In this document: positions 32,635-41,163 of the stretch, piece by piece
How positions within the stretch are numbered: position 1 is the stretch's first letter
Layout: each line of letters opens with the position of its first letter
Assembly: GCA_046328035.1 (NCBI GenBank)
Contig: JAXLXI010000007.1
Span: 1 to 64,000, forward strand
Length of the DNA stretch: 64,000 nucleotides
Origin: JBGASG01 sp046328035
Lineage (GTDB): Bacteria > Cyanobacteriota > Vampirovibrionia > Obscuribacterales > Obscuribacteraceae
Direction: 5' to 3'
The notes under the pieces: generated by a model
Told to the model about the DNA's origin: nothing
Database searches by the model: none
Seen by the model: only the letters and a program-made list of their open reading frames with translations
Made by a program: the position numbers and the translations under genes

Positions 32635-34347
32635 ATGACGAGCGCTATATCCGACTCGACGTTCGCGCATCGCGATCCGAGCACTGCAGCAAGGCTTTCT
32701 CTGGTGCCCGGTCTCGGGCAGCTTTATAACGGCGAGACCCGCAAGGGACTTTTATTCTTAGCCGTTGCCACCATCAATCTGGTGGCATTTACGTGCATGA
32801 TCTTTGCCAATCAAATCGTTTCGGCGATGAAGGCATTTGGCGAATCATTCCATATGACGCCCAATGGACTGTTCGCTGCGACACTCAGGCAGGGGCACTT
32901 CGGCAGTATTGTTTCGTTTATCTTCCTGGGTTTCTTCCTGACTTTCGTCGTTTTTTGCATTCGTGATGCATACGATCATGCGGCACTGCGGCGGCGGAAG
33001 ATTTATCCCGACTTCGTATTGCAATTACCAGAGGCGACCAGCGGCTCGTACATAGTGCATTTCTCGATCATGGCGGCGCTCGGACTGCTGACGTTTTTCT
33101 TCATTCTGCCGCCACCGCCGCATAAGCAGTTCACCGTAATCGAATTTATGCCGATGCAGGATCCCAGCATGATTCGGCCAGAAACGCTGCGCGTCGCGCC
33201 GACTAATGCGACGCGCCAGGGGCGACACAATCCCCGTCGTCCGGTGCAGGTAACAACGCATGCGCCGGCTGCGCAGCAACAGCATCAACAACAGCAACAC
33301 GCGCAGACGCACCCGCAGCCGCAACAGCACTCGCAAGCCCAGCAACAACAGCAGCCGCAATCACATTCGGTGCCTGTCCCAAAACCGAATGCGATACCGA
33401 TGCCGAATCTGACCAATATGTTTGCACCAGCACCGAGGGTGACGGCTGCCACCACACCGGCGGCTGTAGCGCCGGCGCCAAACCTCACGGTTGCCCGCAC
33501 TCCTGCTACACCGAATGTGGTGCCGATGCCTAACGCCGGTGCACCGCGCATCGCGGCCGGTTTGCCATCACTGGCTCCGACAGCGATTCAACGCGGCGCT
33601 GGAGGCGGTCCTGCACCAGTGCCGGCGGGGCGTCCGGGGCAGGGAGTGCAAGGACTACCCACAATCGCACCAGGACCGGTGGGCATTGGCTCATCGAGCG
33701 GTCCCAGTGCGCCTGGAGTACCGTCCGCACGGATCGGAACACCTGGCGGCGGACCGTTCGCAGGCGGACCACCGGCGCCAGTTAGCGGCGGTCCGACGAT
33801 CGGACACGGTCCGAGCAGTGGACCCACTACCGGTGGTGGACCGGTACCTTCAGCCGGCGGCAAGCGCGGCACCAACAACAACAACAACTCATCCAATGGA
33901 CCTGGCGCGCCTGGACCCGTCGCTGCGCGCGGCAAATTCGGTCCGTACTCACGGGGAATGGATGTGACGCCTGCCGTCGGTAACCCCGCAGCAGATGGTC
34001 CGGTCGGACCTCCGAAGGTCGAAACCCGCACTGGCGATCCGGACATGACCGGCTATATGGACGAACTCCAGCGTCGCATCAAACGCGCCTGGTTCCCGCC
34101 CAAAGATGGTGAGACGAAAAAGGTGATCGTTGTTTTCAAGATTCATAGCGGTGGACAGCTTTCGCACCTGACGATCAGCAGAAGTTCTGGAATGGCATCA
34201 GCCGACCAGGCCGCTTTGAAAGCTGTGGAGAATGCCGCCCCGTTTCGTGCATTGCCCGACGGCTGTCCCGAAAACGTCGACGTGCAATTCACCTTCGACT
34301 ACAACGTGTACAGCGGTGGTGGACGCGGAACATTCCGCCACTTCTAA
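32635..34347 (+). CDS. TonB-like energy transducer with N-terminal multi-TM domain
   Basis: A 570-aa protein from the ATG at 32635. Residues 15-130 contain three hydrophobic segments beginning with RLSLVPGLGQLYNGETRKG, a motif of small TM2-like domains; a fourth TM is at about 135-157. Then a Gln/His-rich and Pro/Gly-rich linker of about 300 residues (AAQQQHQQQQHAQ, PGQGVQGLPTIAPGPVG). The last 95 residues are a TonB/TolA C-terminal domain (YMDELQRRIKRAWFPPKDGE, VVVFKI-type strand, SSGMASADQAALKAVENAAPF). The usual single N-terminal anchor is replaced by a multi-span domain. Role: coupling of inner-membrane energy to envelope partners, by family. Confidence 0.88.
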   Translation: MTSAISDSTFAHRDPSTAARLSLVPGLGQLYNGETRKGLLFLAVATINLVAFTCMIFANQIVSAMKAFGESFHMTPNGLFAATLRQGHFGSIVSFIFLGFFLTFVVFCIRDAYDHAALRRRKIYPDFVLQLPEATSGSYIVHFSIMAALGLLTFFFILPPPPHKQFTVIEFMPMQDPSMIRPETLRVAPTNATRQGRHNPRRPVQVTTHAPAAQQQHQQQQHAQTHPQPQQHSQAQQQQQPQSHSVPVPKPNAIPMPNLTNMFAPAPRVTAATTPAAVAPAPNLTVARTPATPNVVPMPNAGAPRIAAGLPSLAPTAIQRGAGGGPAPVPAGRPGQGVQGLPTIAPGPVGIGSSSGPSAPGVPSARIGTPGGGPFAGGPPAPVSGGPTIGHGPSSGPTTGGGPVPSAGGKRGTNNNNNSSNGPGAPGPVAARGKFGPYSRGMDVTPAVGNPAADGPVGPPKVETRTGDPDMTGYMDELQRRIKRAWFPPKDGETKKVIVVFKIHSGGQLSHLTISRSSGMASADQAALKAVENAAPFRALPDGCPENVDVQFTFDYNVYSGGGRGTFRHF

Positions 34348-34374
34348 GAAGGACACTACATCCGGCTCATGTCG

Positions 34375-34400
34375 GCAGCCCGGTCCGAGGACCGGGCTGC
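34375..34400 (+). terminator. 12-bp perfect hairpin between TonB-like and methyltransferase genes
   Basis: GCAGCCCGGTCC at 34375-34386 and GGACCGGGCTGC at 34389-34400. Very stable stem with a tiny nominal loop. No T-run follows, so it may be a weak terminator or a site overlapping the -35 region of the next promoter. Confidence 0.5.
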
Positions 34401-34406
34401 TATGAT
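34401..34406 (+). promoter_or_regulatory. -10 element TATGAT of a leaderless promoter
   Basis: TATGAT is followed by six bases (CTCGCA) and then the ATG at 34413, the same geometry as at 24187-24201. There is no ribosome site before the start codon. The hairpin at 34375-34400 occupies the -35 region. Confidence 0.65.
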
Positions 34407-34412
34407 CTCGCA

Positions 34413-35159
34413 ATGCCTGACGAGATCTTCTGGGAAATTCATTCCGACTTGCCGCGCGAGGGTCCTGGCGACAACGCCTCGACACGTCGTGCGTACGAGC
34501 TGGTGACAGAGTTGCCGCCTGCGCCGCGCATTCTTGATGTAGCGTGCGGACCTGGGATGCAGACCATGGAACTGGCGCGCTTGAGTTCCGGACCGATAAC
34601 GGCGGTGGACATGCACCAGCCGTTTCTCGATGAGCTGAATCGTCGCGCGCAGATTGCCGGTGTTGCGGACCGCATCAAGACGCAGCAAGGCTCGATGATG
34701 GCGATGCCCTTCGCCAATGGCAGCTTCGACTTGATATGGTGCGAAGGGGCCATGTACATCATGGGTGTGACCGAGGCACTCTCGAACTGGAGCCGCTTCC
34801 TGATTCCCGAAGGACACGTTGCATTCACGGAACCTTGCTTCCTGACTGATGATGTTCCGGATGCGGTGCGCAAATTATGGATCGAAGATTATCCGGGCAT
34901 GACGGAGATACCGGTGACGGTGCGCAAAATTGCGGAGGCCGGATTCAGTCTGGTTAGTTACTTCACCATTCCGGATTCGGCCTGGTGGGATGACTATTAC
35001 ACGCCGCAGGAAGGACGCCTGCAGATGCTGCGTGAGAAGTATGCGGACGATTCGAAAGTCATGGCGCGCATTGAACAAACGCAGGAAGAAATCAATCTGC
35101 ACCGCATCTACTTTCCGTTTTACGGATACGTTTTCTTCGTGGTGCGCCGCATCGATTAG
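34413..35159 (+). CDS. Class I SAM-dependent methyltransferase
   Basis: A 248-aa protein with motif I at about residues 40-48 (ILDVACGPGMQT), motif II acidic residue in TAVDMHQPF, motif III-type QGSMMAMPFANGSFDLIWCEGA and a post-motif LIPEGHVAFTEPCF. This is the small-molecule methyltransferase fold of the UbiE/MT11 type. C-terminal part (about 160-248) is a helical cap with DSAWWDDYYTPQEGRL. Substrate unknown. Probably translated from a leaderless message. Confidence 0.93.
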   Translation: MPDEIFWEIHSDLPREGPGDNASTRRAYELVTELPPAPRILDVACGPGMQTMELARLSSGPITAVDMHQPFLDELNRRAQIAGVADRIKTQQGSMMAMPFANGSFDLIWCEGAMYIMGVTEALSNWSRFLIPEGHVAFTEPCFLTDDVPDAVRKLWIEDYPGMTEIPVTVRKIAEAGFSLVSYFTIPDSAWWDDYYTPQEGRLQMLREKYADDSKVMARIEQTQEEINLHRIYFPFYGYVFFVVRRID

Positions 35160-35176
35160 CCGCGACTATTTTAAGC

Positions 35177-35908
35177 CTATTCTTCTAAGAAACGGCTGCG
35201 CAGCCGCGCCACATCGTTGTCGTCGAGACCGCCGCGCTTGAGATGGGCCATATAATCGAACGCCGAAACCATGTCTGAGATCAGCTCTTTAGCGGATGTT
35301 CCTTGTGTCGCCAGGTATTGCATAAGCAGGGGCGCGGGATCGCGTTGTCCGGTCGACGCATAATGAGTGCGCAGCCGCAAATCGCTGAAGTGGTAGTCTT
35401 CGGTAATCTGTTCGGCAGGCACACCGAGCATGGCGAGCAGCAAAAGTGAAATCATGCCCGTGCGATCGCGACCGGCGATGCAATGAATCAGAATTCCACC
35501 ATCATCCGATGCAGTGCTGATGGCCTTCAGCACGCGCGCGCTGCGCTCGGGCATCTTTATTAGATGGTCGCGATAATACAGCGGCGTGCCGCCGACGAAC
35601 AGCTTGCCCGACGGGGGAGTCCAGAACTCGCGGTCTTCGATGCCGTCGTGAGGGAGGTGCAATATTGTCATGTCGCCGGTTTCGGCATCCGCTATATATG
35701 GGTCGCGTTCGTGGTCGTTGCGCAAATCAATAATGGTGCGAATGCCGTAATCGCGTAACGCCTGCCAGCCGGAAGCGTTGAGCCGGTCGAGCGAATCAGC
35801 GCGAACGAGCTGTTTCCAACGGATATTTGCACCGTCGCGCGTTACTAGACCGCCGATGTCGCGGGCATTGCTGCAGTTGTTCCAGTTGAGGTGTCTATCC
35901 TTGCGCAT
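35177..35908 (-). CDS. Tyrosine/serine protein phosphatase, atypical dual-specificity type
   Basis: A 243-aa protein. The N-terminal NCSNARDIGG and the active-site loop HCIAGRDRTG (Cys143, Arg149) match the Y_phosphatase3 family of bacterial Tyr/Ser or phosphoinositide phosphatases. The general acid is probably the Asp in HLPHDGIEDREF (about residue 88). Converges on the methyltransferase gene. No signal peptide is seen, so the enzyme is cytoplasmic. Confidence 0.92.
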   Translation of the reverse strand: MRKDRHLNWNNCSNARDIGGLVTRDGANIRWKQLVRADSLDRLNASGWQALRDYGIRTIIDLRNDHERDPYIADAETGDMTILHLPHDGIEDREFWTPPSGKLFVGGTPLYYRDHLIKMPERSARVLKAISTASDDGGILIHCIAGRDRTGMISLLLLAMLGVPAEQITEDYHFSDLRLRTHYASTGQRDPAPLLMQYLATQGTSAKELISDMVSAFDYMAHLKRGGLDDNDVARLRSRFLEE

Positions 35909-35978
35909 CCAGTCGATGATCTGTGTGCTGCACCGCAGGCGATATCGCGAATTGCCCTAGGCCGTATTCAGCACCGCC

Positions 35979-36461
35979 CTACTCCCTCGGTTTAGTGACT
36001 TCGCTGGCAGTCGACTTGACCGTGTTGATCAGACCGGACAGTTTGCTCTTCATTGTTTTCATGTCCGTTTCGACGCCGAATGCCTTCAGCGGCTGCATGG
36101 CGGCATCCCCGCCTTCCATGGCGATCGCCAGCAGCAGATGCTCGGTGCCGACTTCATCCTTGCCCGCTGCCCGAGCCTCGTCCCAGGCGCGTTCTAAAAC
36201 TTTTTTGGCGCCCGGCGTCAAAGGAATCTCCGGCTGAGGCGTTGTTGTAGAGCTGGCGGAGATGATTTTTTCCACCTCGCGCTGCGCCTGCTTGATCTTG
36301 CCGTGCACGTCGCCCAGAACCTTTCCCGCCAGTCCATTGTCTGCTTGCATGATACCGACCAATATCTGATCGGTTCCGACCACCGGCAAACCCATTTTCT
36401 TCGCTTCTTCCTGGGCGCGGTTGAGAGCCTCTATGGACTTCTCGGTAAAACGTTCTAACAC
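35979..36461 (-). CDS. Stand-alone Clp N-domain protein (160 aa)
   Basis: Starts at GTG 36461 (GAGGA upstream), giving (M)LERFTEKSIEALNRAQEEAKKMG; a longer open extension is not protein-like. Two Clp repeat motifs are visible: VVGTDQILVGIMQADNGLAGKVL and VGTEHLLLAIAMEGGDAAMQPLKAFGV. These are the two halves of the ClpA/ClpC N-terminal substrate- and adaptor-binding domain. No AAA+ module follows, so this is a ClpS/ClpN-like free adaptor domain. Related to 48135-48872. Confidence 0.9.
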   Translation of the reverse strand: MLERFTEKSIEALNRAQEEAKKMGLPVVGTDQILVGIMQADNGLAGKVLGDVHGKIKQAQREVEKIISASSTTTPQPEIPLTPGAKKVLERAWDEARAAGKDEVGTEHLLLAIAMEGGDAAMQPLKAFGVETDMKTMKSKLSGLINTVKSTASEVTKPRE

Positions 36462-36553
36462 TGAGCCATTCCTCGTGCGTCTCAGAATCATTCTATATCG
36501 AGCCGGGGCAATCCCACCCGCGAACCGCGGATTCTGTTTACGATATCGGCGCC

Positions 36554-36584
36554 ATGTGCGAGATCTCCGGAAATTTCGCATATT
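36554..36584 (+). repeat. 31-bp palindrome TGCGA-N14-TCGCA, copy 1
   Basis: Begins ATGTGCGAGAT and ends TTTCGCATATT around a TCCGGA centre. The GTGCGAGAT arm is on the left. First half of an inverted doublet with the copy at 36643. Confidence 0.88.
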
Positions 36585-36642
36585 CTCAGCCCTTAGCCTG
36601 GGAACCCAGTCTGGCGCCGCATTCATGTTTCTCCTGCTCGAA

Positions 36643-36673
36643 ATGTACGAAATTCCCAGACATCTCGCACATT
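36643..36673 (-). repeat. 31-bp palindrome, copy 2 (inverted orientation)
   Basis: Begins ATGTACGAAAT and ends CATCTCGCACATT. The GTGCGAGAT-type arm is on the right, i.e. inverted relative to copy 1. Start-to-start spacing 89 bp. Same 14-bp distance between TACGA and TCGCA. Confidence 0.85.
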
Positions 36674-36705
36674 CTGGCGGGGTTGGCGATTGGGATGCCC
36701 TCCTC

Positions 36706-36734
36706 TTGACAGGGTGCGGGCTACGTATTACACT
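36706..36734 (+). promoter_or_regulatory. Sigma70-type promoter TTGACA-N17-TACACT
   Basis: TTGACA at 36706-36711, 17-bp spacer, TACACT at 36729-36734. Expected start near 36741, followed by GGGGTAGGGG as ribosome site for the ATG at 36773. This is the best sigma70 match in the window and drives the RHH / GHAHA / DUF6745 genes. Confidence 0.8.
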
Positions 36735-36772
36735 GTCATACATAAGTCAGATCTGGTAAGACGGGGTAGGGG

Positions 36773-37033
36773 ATGAGTAAGGCGAGGAAACGAGGCGAGG
36801 ACGCCGAACACGAGCAGGACGCCAATCGCGACCTGCGTGAGGAAGCGAAACAGCGCGAACGGGCGGTAACTCCCGCCAGCACGGTTCAGTTCAGAGTGGA
36901 TGGCGAGATTATGGAGCTGCTCAACCGGGTGGCGAACCATAAACGCACTCCATCGGGCGTCCTGGCGCGTATGTGGGTTGTGGAACGTCTTTATGAAGAA
37001 GCTGAGAAAATGAGGGCGCAAGAAAAGCGATGA
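36773..37033 (+). CDS. Ribbon-helix-helix (CopG/Arc-like) protein
   Basis: An 86-aa protein. Residues 1-32 are highly charged (KRGEDAEHEQDANRDLREEA), then TVQFRVDGEIMELLNRVANHK forms the strand and first helix and TPSGVLARMWVVERLYEEAEK the turn and second helix of an RHH fold. Such proteins dimerise and bind DNA through the paired strand. It overlaps the next gene by ATGA (37030-37033), so it belongs to the module and may repress the promoter at 36706. Confidence 0.78.
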   Translation: MSKARKRGEDAEHEQDANRDLREEAKQRERAVTPASTVQFRVDGEIMELLNRVANHKRTPSGVLARMWVVERLYEEAEKMRAQEKR

Positions 37034-37341
37034 AGGATCAATATAGACAGGGCGACGTGCTGCTTATAAAGGTCGGGCAATTGCCACCGGGCAGCGCTAA
37101 AGAGGAAGCGGCAGACCATCGAATTGTGCTCGCCTGGGGCGAAGTTACCGGGCACGCGCACGCAGTGTCGGCAGCGACGGCTACTTACTATAAATTCGGC
37201 GGCGGCAACTATCTCCAGGTGCATGAGGATACGAAGCTCGTGCACGAGGAGCATAGAGCGATAGACCTCCCCGTGGGGGTCTACAAGATAGTGTTGCAAC
37301 GAGAGTACTTCCCGGCCGGCAATCGCGTGGTCGTAGACTAA
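37030..37341 (+). CDS. Small 'GEVTGHAHA' protein, copy 2
   Basis: A 103-aa protein: YRQGDVLLIKVGQLPPGS, IVLAWGEVTGHAHAVS, LVHEEHRAIDLPVGVYKIVLQ. Paralogue of 12941-13258; the two agree through most of their length, strongest in GEVTGHAHA and VHEEH. Coupled to the RHH gene by a 4-bp overlap and to the DUF6745-like gene by a 2-bp gap. Function unknown. Confidence 0.9.
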   Translation: MKDQYRQGDVLLIKVGQLPPGSAKEEAADHRIVLAWGEVTGHAHAVSAATATYYKFGGGNYLQVHEDTKLVHEEHRAIDLPVGVYKIVLQREYFPAGNRVVVD

Positions 37342-37343
37342 TT

Positions 37344-38786
37344 ATGATTGATGCTTTCGATGTTTCGGAGCAGGACGAGAAACTGCTCGCAGACTGCTAC
37401 GCCCACTTCTGGCATATCGCGACCTCTACGAAACCCGCGAATCGCGACGAGGTCGAGAAAGCCATTGCTCCTCTGTACGAAGCACTGAAGATGTCACCAC
37501 CGGTGGTGATCTGGTGTGACAGTCCGTGGCAGATGCTGACCATGCCGCTCATTTTGCAGATGATGAATGTCACGTCCAACGCCGGTGGACTGAAGGCGTG
37601 GTTGCGAGCCAATCAAAGCTCAGAACTCTGGCAACACCTCTGGAGAGTAATGGATCAACACTGCGCCGCTCTCCAGCAGCTTTCCTGCACGCGGAGCAAA
37701 GAAGTACCGTCCTTCTTTGCTCCTCTGGTTACGGGACAGTTTATCAATAAGGACATGGACTGGTTGTATTTTACCGATACCCAGGACGTCGAATGCGATG
37801 ACTTCTCGGAAAGCCAACTCACGTACATCCGAGAGGCAACGCATGATCGGTTGCGCGCCAACATCATTCCCATGAAGCAGCAGCTGATGGCGAAGGTAGC
37901 GCAGGATCTGAACGTAGGCTTGACCGAGAGTTTGTGTCGGCCGATCAATCGGCAATTGCGCAGTCAGGTAGTTGAGTTGGGTTGGCTGCCGACTCGTCCG
38001 TTGTTTCGGCGGTGCACAGCGCAGATGGCACGGCAAGCTTTGCACGCGGGCATTTCTCCCAGTCTCACCAGCGAACAACGGCGTGAGTTGGAAGCATGGA
38101 TCAGATCGCAACTGGATTTGCAGATTCGCATTGAAACCGACAACATCTTCTGGGCAGGCGGGTGGGGCACGTACTACTTGTCGCAGATTGAATTTTACGA
38201 AAGACACCGGCAAGGTAAGTCTTCGGCATCGCAGCCGTCCCAGCGGTTCATGCGGTGGCAACCGCTGAGCCGCGGGGCGCAGATGTACCTATTCTTCGAG
38301 AAGGTCGTCTTCATCTGCGATCGACCGGCGCTGCTGCATATCGACGAGGAAGCTCGCCTGCACAATGACGACGCCGAGGCCATTCGGTATCGAGACGGTT
38401 ACGCCATTTTCTCATGGCGCGGGCGCACTGTGCCGGCACAGGCCATTGTCGCTCCCGAAACGCTCACTGTCGAAGACATTCTGGAAGAGCGCAATATTGA
38501 AGTGCGCCAGGTGTTGCTGGAGAGGTTCAGCATCGAGCGGTTCGTCCTTGAAGCTGGAGCAGCCAGGCGGGACGAGTCGCCCTACGGCACGTTGTGGATC
38601 AAAGCAATACCGGGGGAAGCCGAGGCGCGCGCTTGGGTGGAGGTAATCAACTCGACGCCTGAACCGGATGGAACCTACAAGCATTACTTCTTGCGCGTGC
38701 CACCAAATGTGGTTACCGCCAAGCAGGGCATAGCGTGGACGTTCGGATTGGAAAGTTACGATTACGGCCCATTGGACGAAACCTAA
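37344..38786 (+). CDS. DUF6745-like protein, copy 2
   Basis: A 480-aa protein, full-length paralogue of 13251-14603. Shared blocks: VVIWCDSPWQMLTMPL near residue 52, FEKVVFICDRPALLHIDEEARLHNDD (copy 1: NVAFVCQKPTICSIDEGGRLHSES), and the C-terminal VNSTPEPDGTYKHYFLRVPP plus WTFGLESYDYGPLDET. There is no signal peptide, membrane segment or recognised active site. Follows the GHAHA gene immediately, as in copy 1. Sequence divergence between the two copies is large enough that they are old duplicates or separate acquisitions. Confidence 0.9.
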   Translation: MIDAFDVSEQDEKLLADCYAHFWHIATSTKPANRDEVEKAIAPLYEALKMSPPVVIWCDSPWQMLTMPLILQMMNVTSNAGGLKAWLRANQSSELWQHLWRVMDQHCAALQQLSCTRSKEVPSFFAPLVTGQFINKDMDWLYFTDTQDVECDDFSESQLTYIREATHDRLRANIIPMKQQLMAKVAQDLNVGLTESLCRPINRQLRSQVVELGWLPTRPLFRRCTAQMARQALHAGISPSLTSEQRRELEAWIRSQLDLQIRIETDNIFWAGGWGTYYLSQIEFYERHRQGKSSASQPSQRFMRWQPLSRGAQMYLFFEKVVFICDRPALLHIDEEARLHNDDAEAIRYRDGYAIFSWRGRTVPAQAIVAPETLTVEDILEERNIEVRQVLLERFSIERFVLEAGAARRDESPYGTLWIKAIPGEAEARAWVEVINSTPEPDGTYKHYFLRVPPNVVTAKQGIAWTFGLESYDYGPLDET

Positions 38787-38834
38787 ATTCGGTTTCTTTG
38801 ACAGGCGCCCGAAAGTAATGTACATGTAGTGCGC

Positions 38835-39806
38835 ATGACGACCGAAACAACTGCAACTAACGTAATGTTGGGTTGGGCCATCGAAGAATTCGGCGGCCCG
38901 GAAAAGATGCGCATCACGCAGCTGCCCATGCCCCAACCCGGACCCGGCGATGTGCTCATTCGCATGCGCGGCGCCGAGATTGGCAACTGGGACGCGCTGA
39001 TTCGTGAAGGCGGCTGGGATCTCGACCGACCGTTCCCGCTTGTCCTGGGTCTGGGCGGTTCCGGAGTGGTGGTTGCCACAGGCGAAGATGTGGATGACGT
39101 GTACGTGGGAGACTCCGTGTACACGTATTGTTATCCGCTCTACGAGAACGGCGCCTGGGCCGAGTACATGCTGGTACCGTCTATGTACGTGGCTCAAGCT
39201 CCGGCTTCCCTCGATCTGATCCATTCCGGTGCCATTCCGATTGTGGCATTGACAGCTCATGAAACACTGCACGATATCCTTGCCGTTCACAAAGGCGAAG
39301 TGGTATTGATCACCGCCGGCGCGGGCGGCGTTGGGCATCTGGCTGTGCAGATGGCCAAAATGCTCGGTGCCCACGTAATTGCTACCGCCAGCACGCGCAA
39401 TGTGGAGTTTGTACAAAATCTCGGCGCCGAGGTGGTAATCGACTACACCAAAGAAGATGTGGCCGCTTTGCTGAAGAGCAAGTTTCCGCAGGGCGTGGAC
39501 AAGGCTCTCAATGGTGTCGCAGGTGATACCGCCAATCAAATACTGCATACGGTGCGCCCGGGCGGGCGTATGGTCGACATGACGGACTCAGTCACGGAAT
39601 CGCGCGCCGACGTAGATCTGAACAAGAACTACATCGTCAAGGCTGATGCTGCCAGGCTGACCACCATTGCCACTTTGATCGACGAAGGTGGTCTGCAAGT
39701 TGTCGTGCAAGCCGTATGCCCCTTCGAGGAAGCGCCCAAGGCTCTGGAACTTGCGGTTGCCGGACACGTGCGCGGCAAGCTGGTTCTCAATATAGAAACG
39801 GTATGA
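38835..39806 (+). CDS. NADPH:quinone oxidoreductase-like MDR protein
   Basis: A 323-aa medium-chain reductase without structural or catalytic zinc cysteines. N-terminal GroES-like part (GPGDVLIRMRGAEIGNWDALIREGG, LGLGGSGVV), then a Rossmann domain with AGAGGVGHLAVQMAKMLGA (about 155-172). It should reduce quinones or enones with NADPH. A GTG two codons upstream is an alternative start. Its stop overlaps the ATG of the amine oxidase gene (ATGA at 39803-39806). Confidence 0.93.
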   Translation: MTTETTATNVMLGWAIEEFGGPEKMRITQLPMPQPGPGDVLIRMRGAEIGNWDALIREGGWDLDRPFPLVLGLGGSGVVVATGEDVDDVYVGDSVYTYCYPLYENGAWAEYMLVPSMYVAQAPASLDLIHSGAIPIVALTAHETLHDILAVHKGEVVLITAGAGGVGHLAVQMAKMLGAHVIATASTRNVEFVQNLGAEVVIDYTKEDVAALLKSKFPQGVDKALNGVAGDTANQILHTVRPGGRMVDMTDSVTESRADVDLNKNYIVKADAARLTTIATLIDEGGLQVVVQAVCPFEEAPKALELAVAGHVRGKLVLNIETV

Positions 39807-41116
39807 CGGCGCAACCGCAAGTTCTGATCGTCGGTGCCGGCATGTCCGGCATAGCTGCGGCCAGAACTCTCGTTGACGCAGGATTTAGCGTGCAAGTCCT
39901 GGAGGCACGCGATCGTCTCGGCGGGCGCATCTTCACCGATCGCGAATGGTCAGGGCTGCCGATTGATCTGGGCGCGTCCTGGATTCACGGTCGACTCGAC
40001 AATCCGCTTTCGCCGGTGGTGGCAGGCATGGGCATTCAGACGCGACCAACGAGCTATGAAAACATTGCGCTGTTTGACACCGACGGCCGGCGATTAGGGC
40101 TCGTCAAGCAACATCAGTATGCGCATCGACCCAATCAGTTGATCAAGGATTTGCAGTCGCTTGCCTATGATATTGAAAAGGATATGACGGTGCGCGAGGC
40201 AGTCGACTTGCTGGTTGCGCGCATGCAGCCGCCGCTCGGCTCCAACGAACGCAAGTATCTCAACAAGCTGCTGTCGGAGTTCATATTGATCAATGGTGCC
40301 GACCTGGAGAAACAATCGCTCTGGTCGTTGATCAAGTTTCCTCCCGGCATAACCGGCCGCGATGCCTTGTTTCCAAAACACGGCTTTGGCGAGGTGGTGG
40401 AACGCCTCGCCCGCGGCATCGACATCAAGTACGGAACGCGCGCGATAAAAATCCGCCAGTCAGATGGTGGCGTGCAGATAGAGTCAGCTTCCCAAGTCTA
40501 CAAATCGGAGTACGCGATTATCACTTTGCCGCTCGGGGTCTTGAAGTCGGGCTCGGTTAAGTTCGAACCTGCCTTACCCGTCAGCAAGCAGCGGGCCATC
40601 GATACCATCGCTATGGGATTGATGAACAAGGTTGTTTTGCGGTTTCCGCACGTGTTCTGGCCTCGCCACCACGACTTTATTGAATTTGTGCAGGAAGGTC
40701 CGGGTCCGTTTCATGCCTTTCTCAATGGCTGGAAGTTGTCCGGACAACCGGTGCTGGTGACTTTCAGTGCGGGGCAGCCGGCGGCGGATTTGGAAAAGTT
40801 GACTGATGAAGAAATCGTGTCACAGGTGATGGCTCTTCTGCACAGGTTGCCGAGAGCCCGTGACGTCCAGCCTACAGCAGTCAAGATAACGCGCTGGGGG
40901 CGTGACGAAAATGCGGCAGGAGCATATTCTGTGGTTCCGCTCGGTGCAGACCCGCAGCCATTTGCCGATTTAGGCAGCGCCGCCGGGCGGCTCTTCTTCG
41001 CCGGGGAAGCGACAGAACTTAGCAATCAGGGAACCGCGCACGGCGCCTATTTATCTGGTTTGCGAGCAGCGGCGCAGGTCCAGGATTGTTGTGCACCGAC
41101 ACCTTCCCCGGCTTGA
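39803..41116 (+). CDS. FAD-dependent amine oxidase (polyamine/monoamine oxidase family)
   Basis: A 437-aa flavoenzyme starting at the ATG overlapping the reductase stop. The dinucleotide-binding VLIVGAGMSGIAAARTL (GxGxxG at 11-16), the acidic end of beta2 (VLEARDRLGGRI) and the C-terminal FAD motif FFAGEATELSNQGTAHGAYLSG are characteristic of the LSD1/polyamine oxidase group. Oxidises an amine to imine with release of hydrogen peroxide. Coupled to a quinone reductase, so the two may share a substrate or deal with its products (inferred). Confidence 0.93.
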   Translation: MTAQPQVLIVGAGMSGIAAARTLVDAGFSVQVLEARDRLGGRIFTDREWSGLPIDLGASWIHGRLDNPLSPVVAGMGIQTRPTSYENIALFDTDGRRLGLVKQHQYAHRPNQLIKDLQSLAYDIEKDMTVREAVDLLVARMQPPLGSNERKYLNKLLSEFILINGADLEKQSLWSLIKFPPGITGRDALFPKHGFGEVVERLARGIDIKYGTRAIKIRQSDGGVQIESASQVYKSEYAIITLPLGVLKSGSVKFEPALPVSKQRAIDTIAMGLMNKVVLRFPHVFWPRHHDFIEFVQEGPGPFHAFLNGWKLSGQPVLVTFSAGQPAADLEKLTDEEIVSQVMALLHRLPRARDVQPTAVKITRWGRDENAAGAYSVVPLGADPQPFADLGSAAGRLFFAGEATELSNQGTAHGAYLSGLRAAAQVQDCCAPTPSPA

Positions 41117-41163
41117 CAATTCGGTTCACGATATACTAGAGCCTCTCCTGAAGGAGCGGCGGC

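Larger units (their letters stand above)
36462..36772. promoter_or_regulatory. Divergent intergenic region with palindrome doublet and strong promoter
   Basis: About 310 bp containing two copies of the TGCGA-N14-TCGCA palindrome in opposite orientation and, at 36706-36734, a near-consensus promoter for the RHH gene. Confidence 0.75.

Noticed and set aside
38412..39548. Minus-strand frame of 378 codons
   Set aside because: Antisense to the DUF6745-like and quinone oxidoreductase genes.
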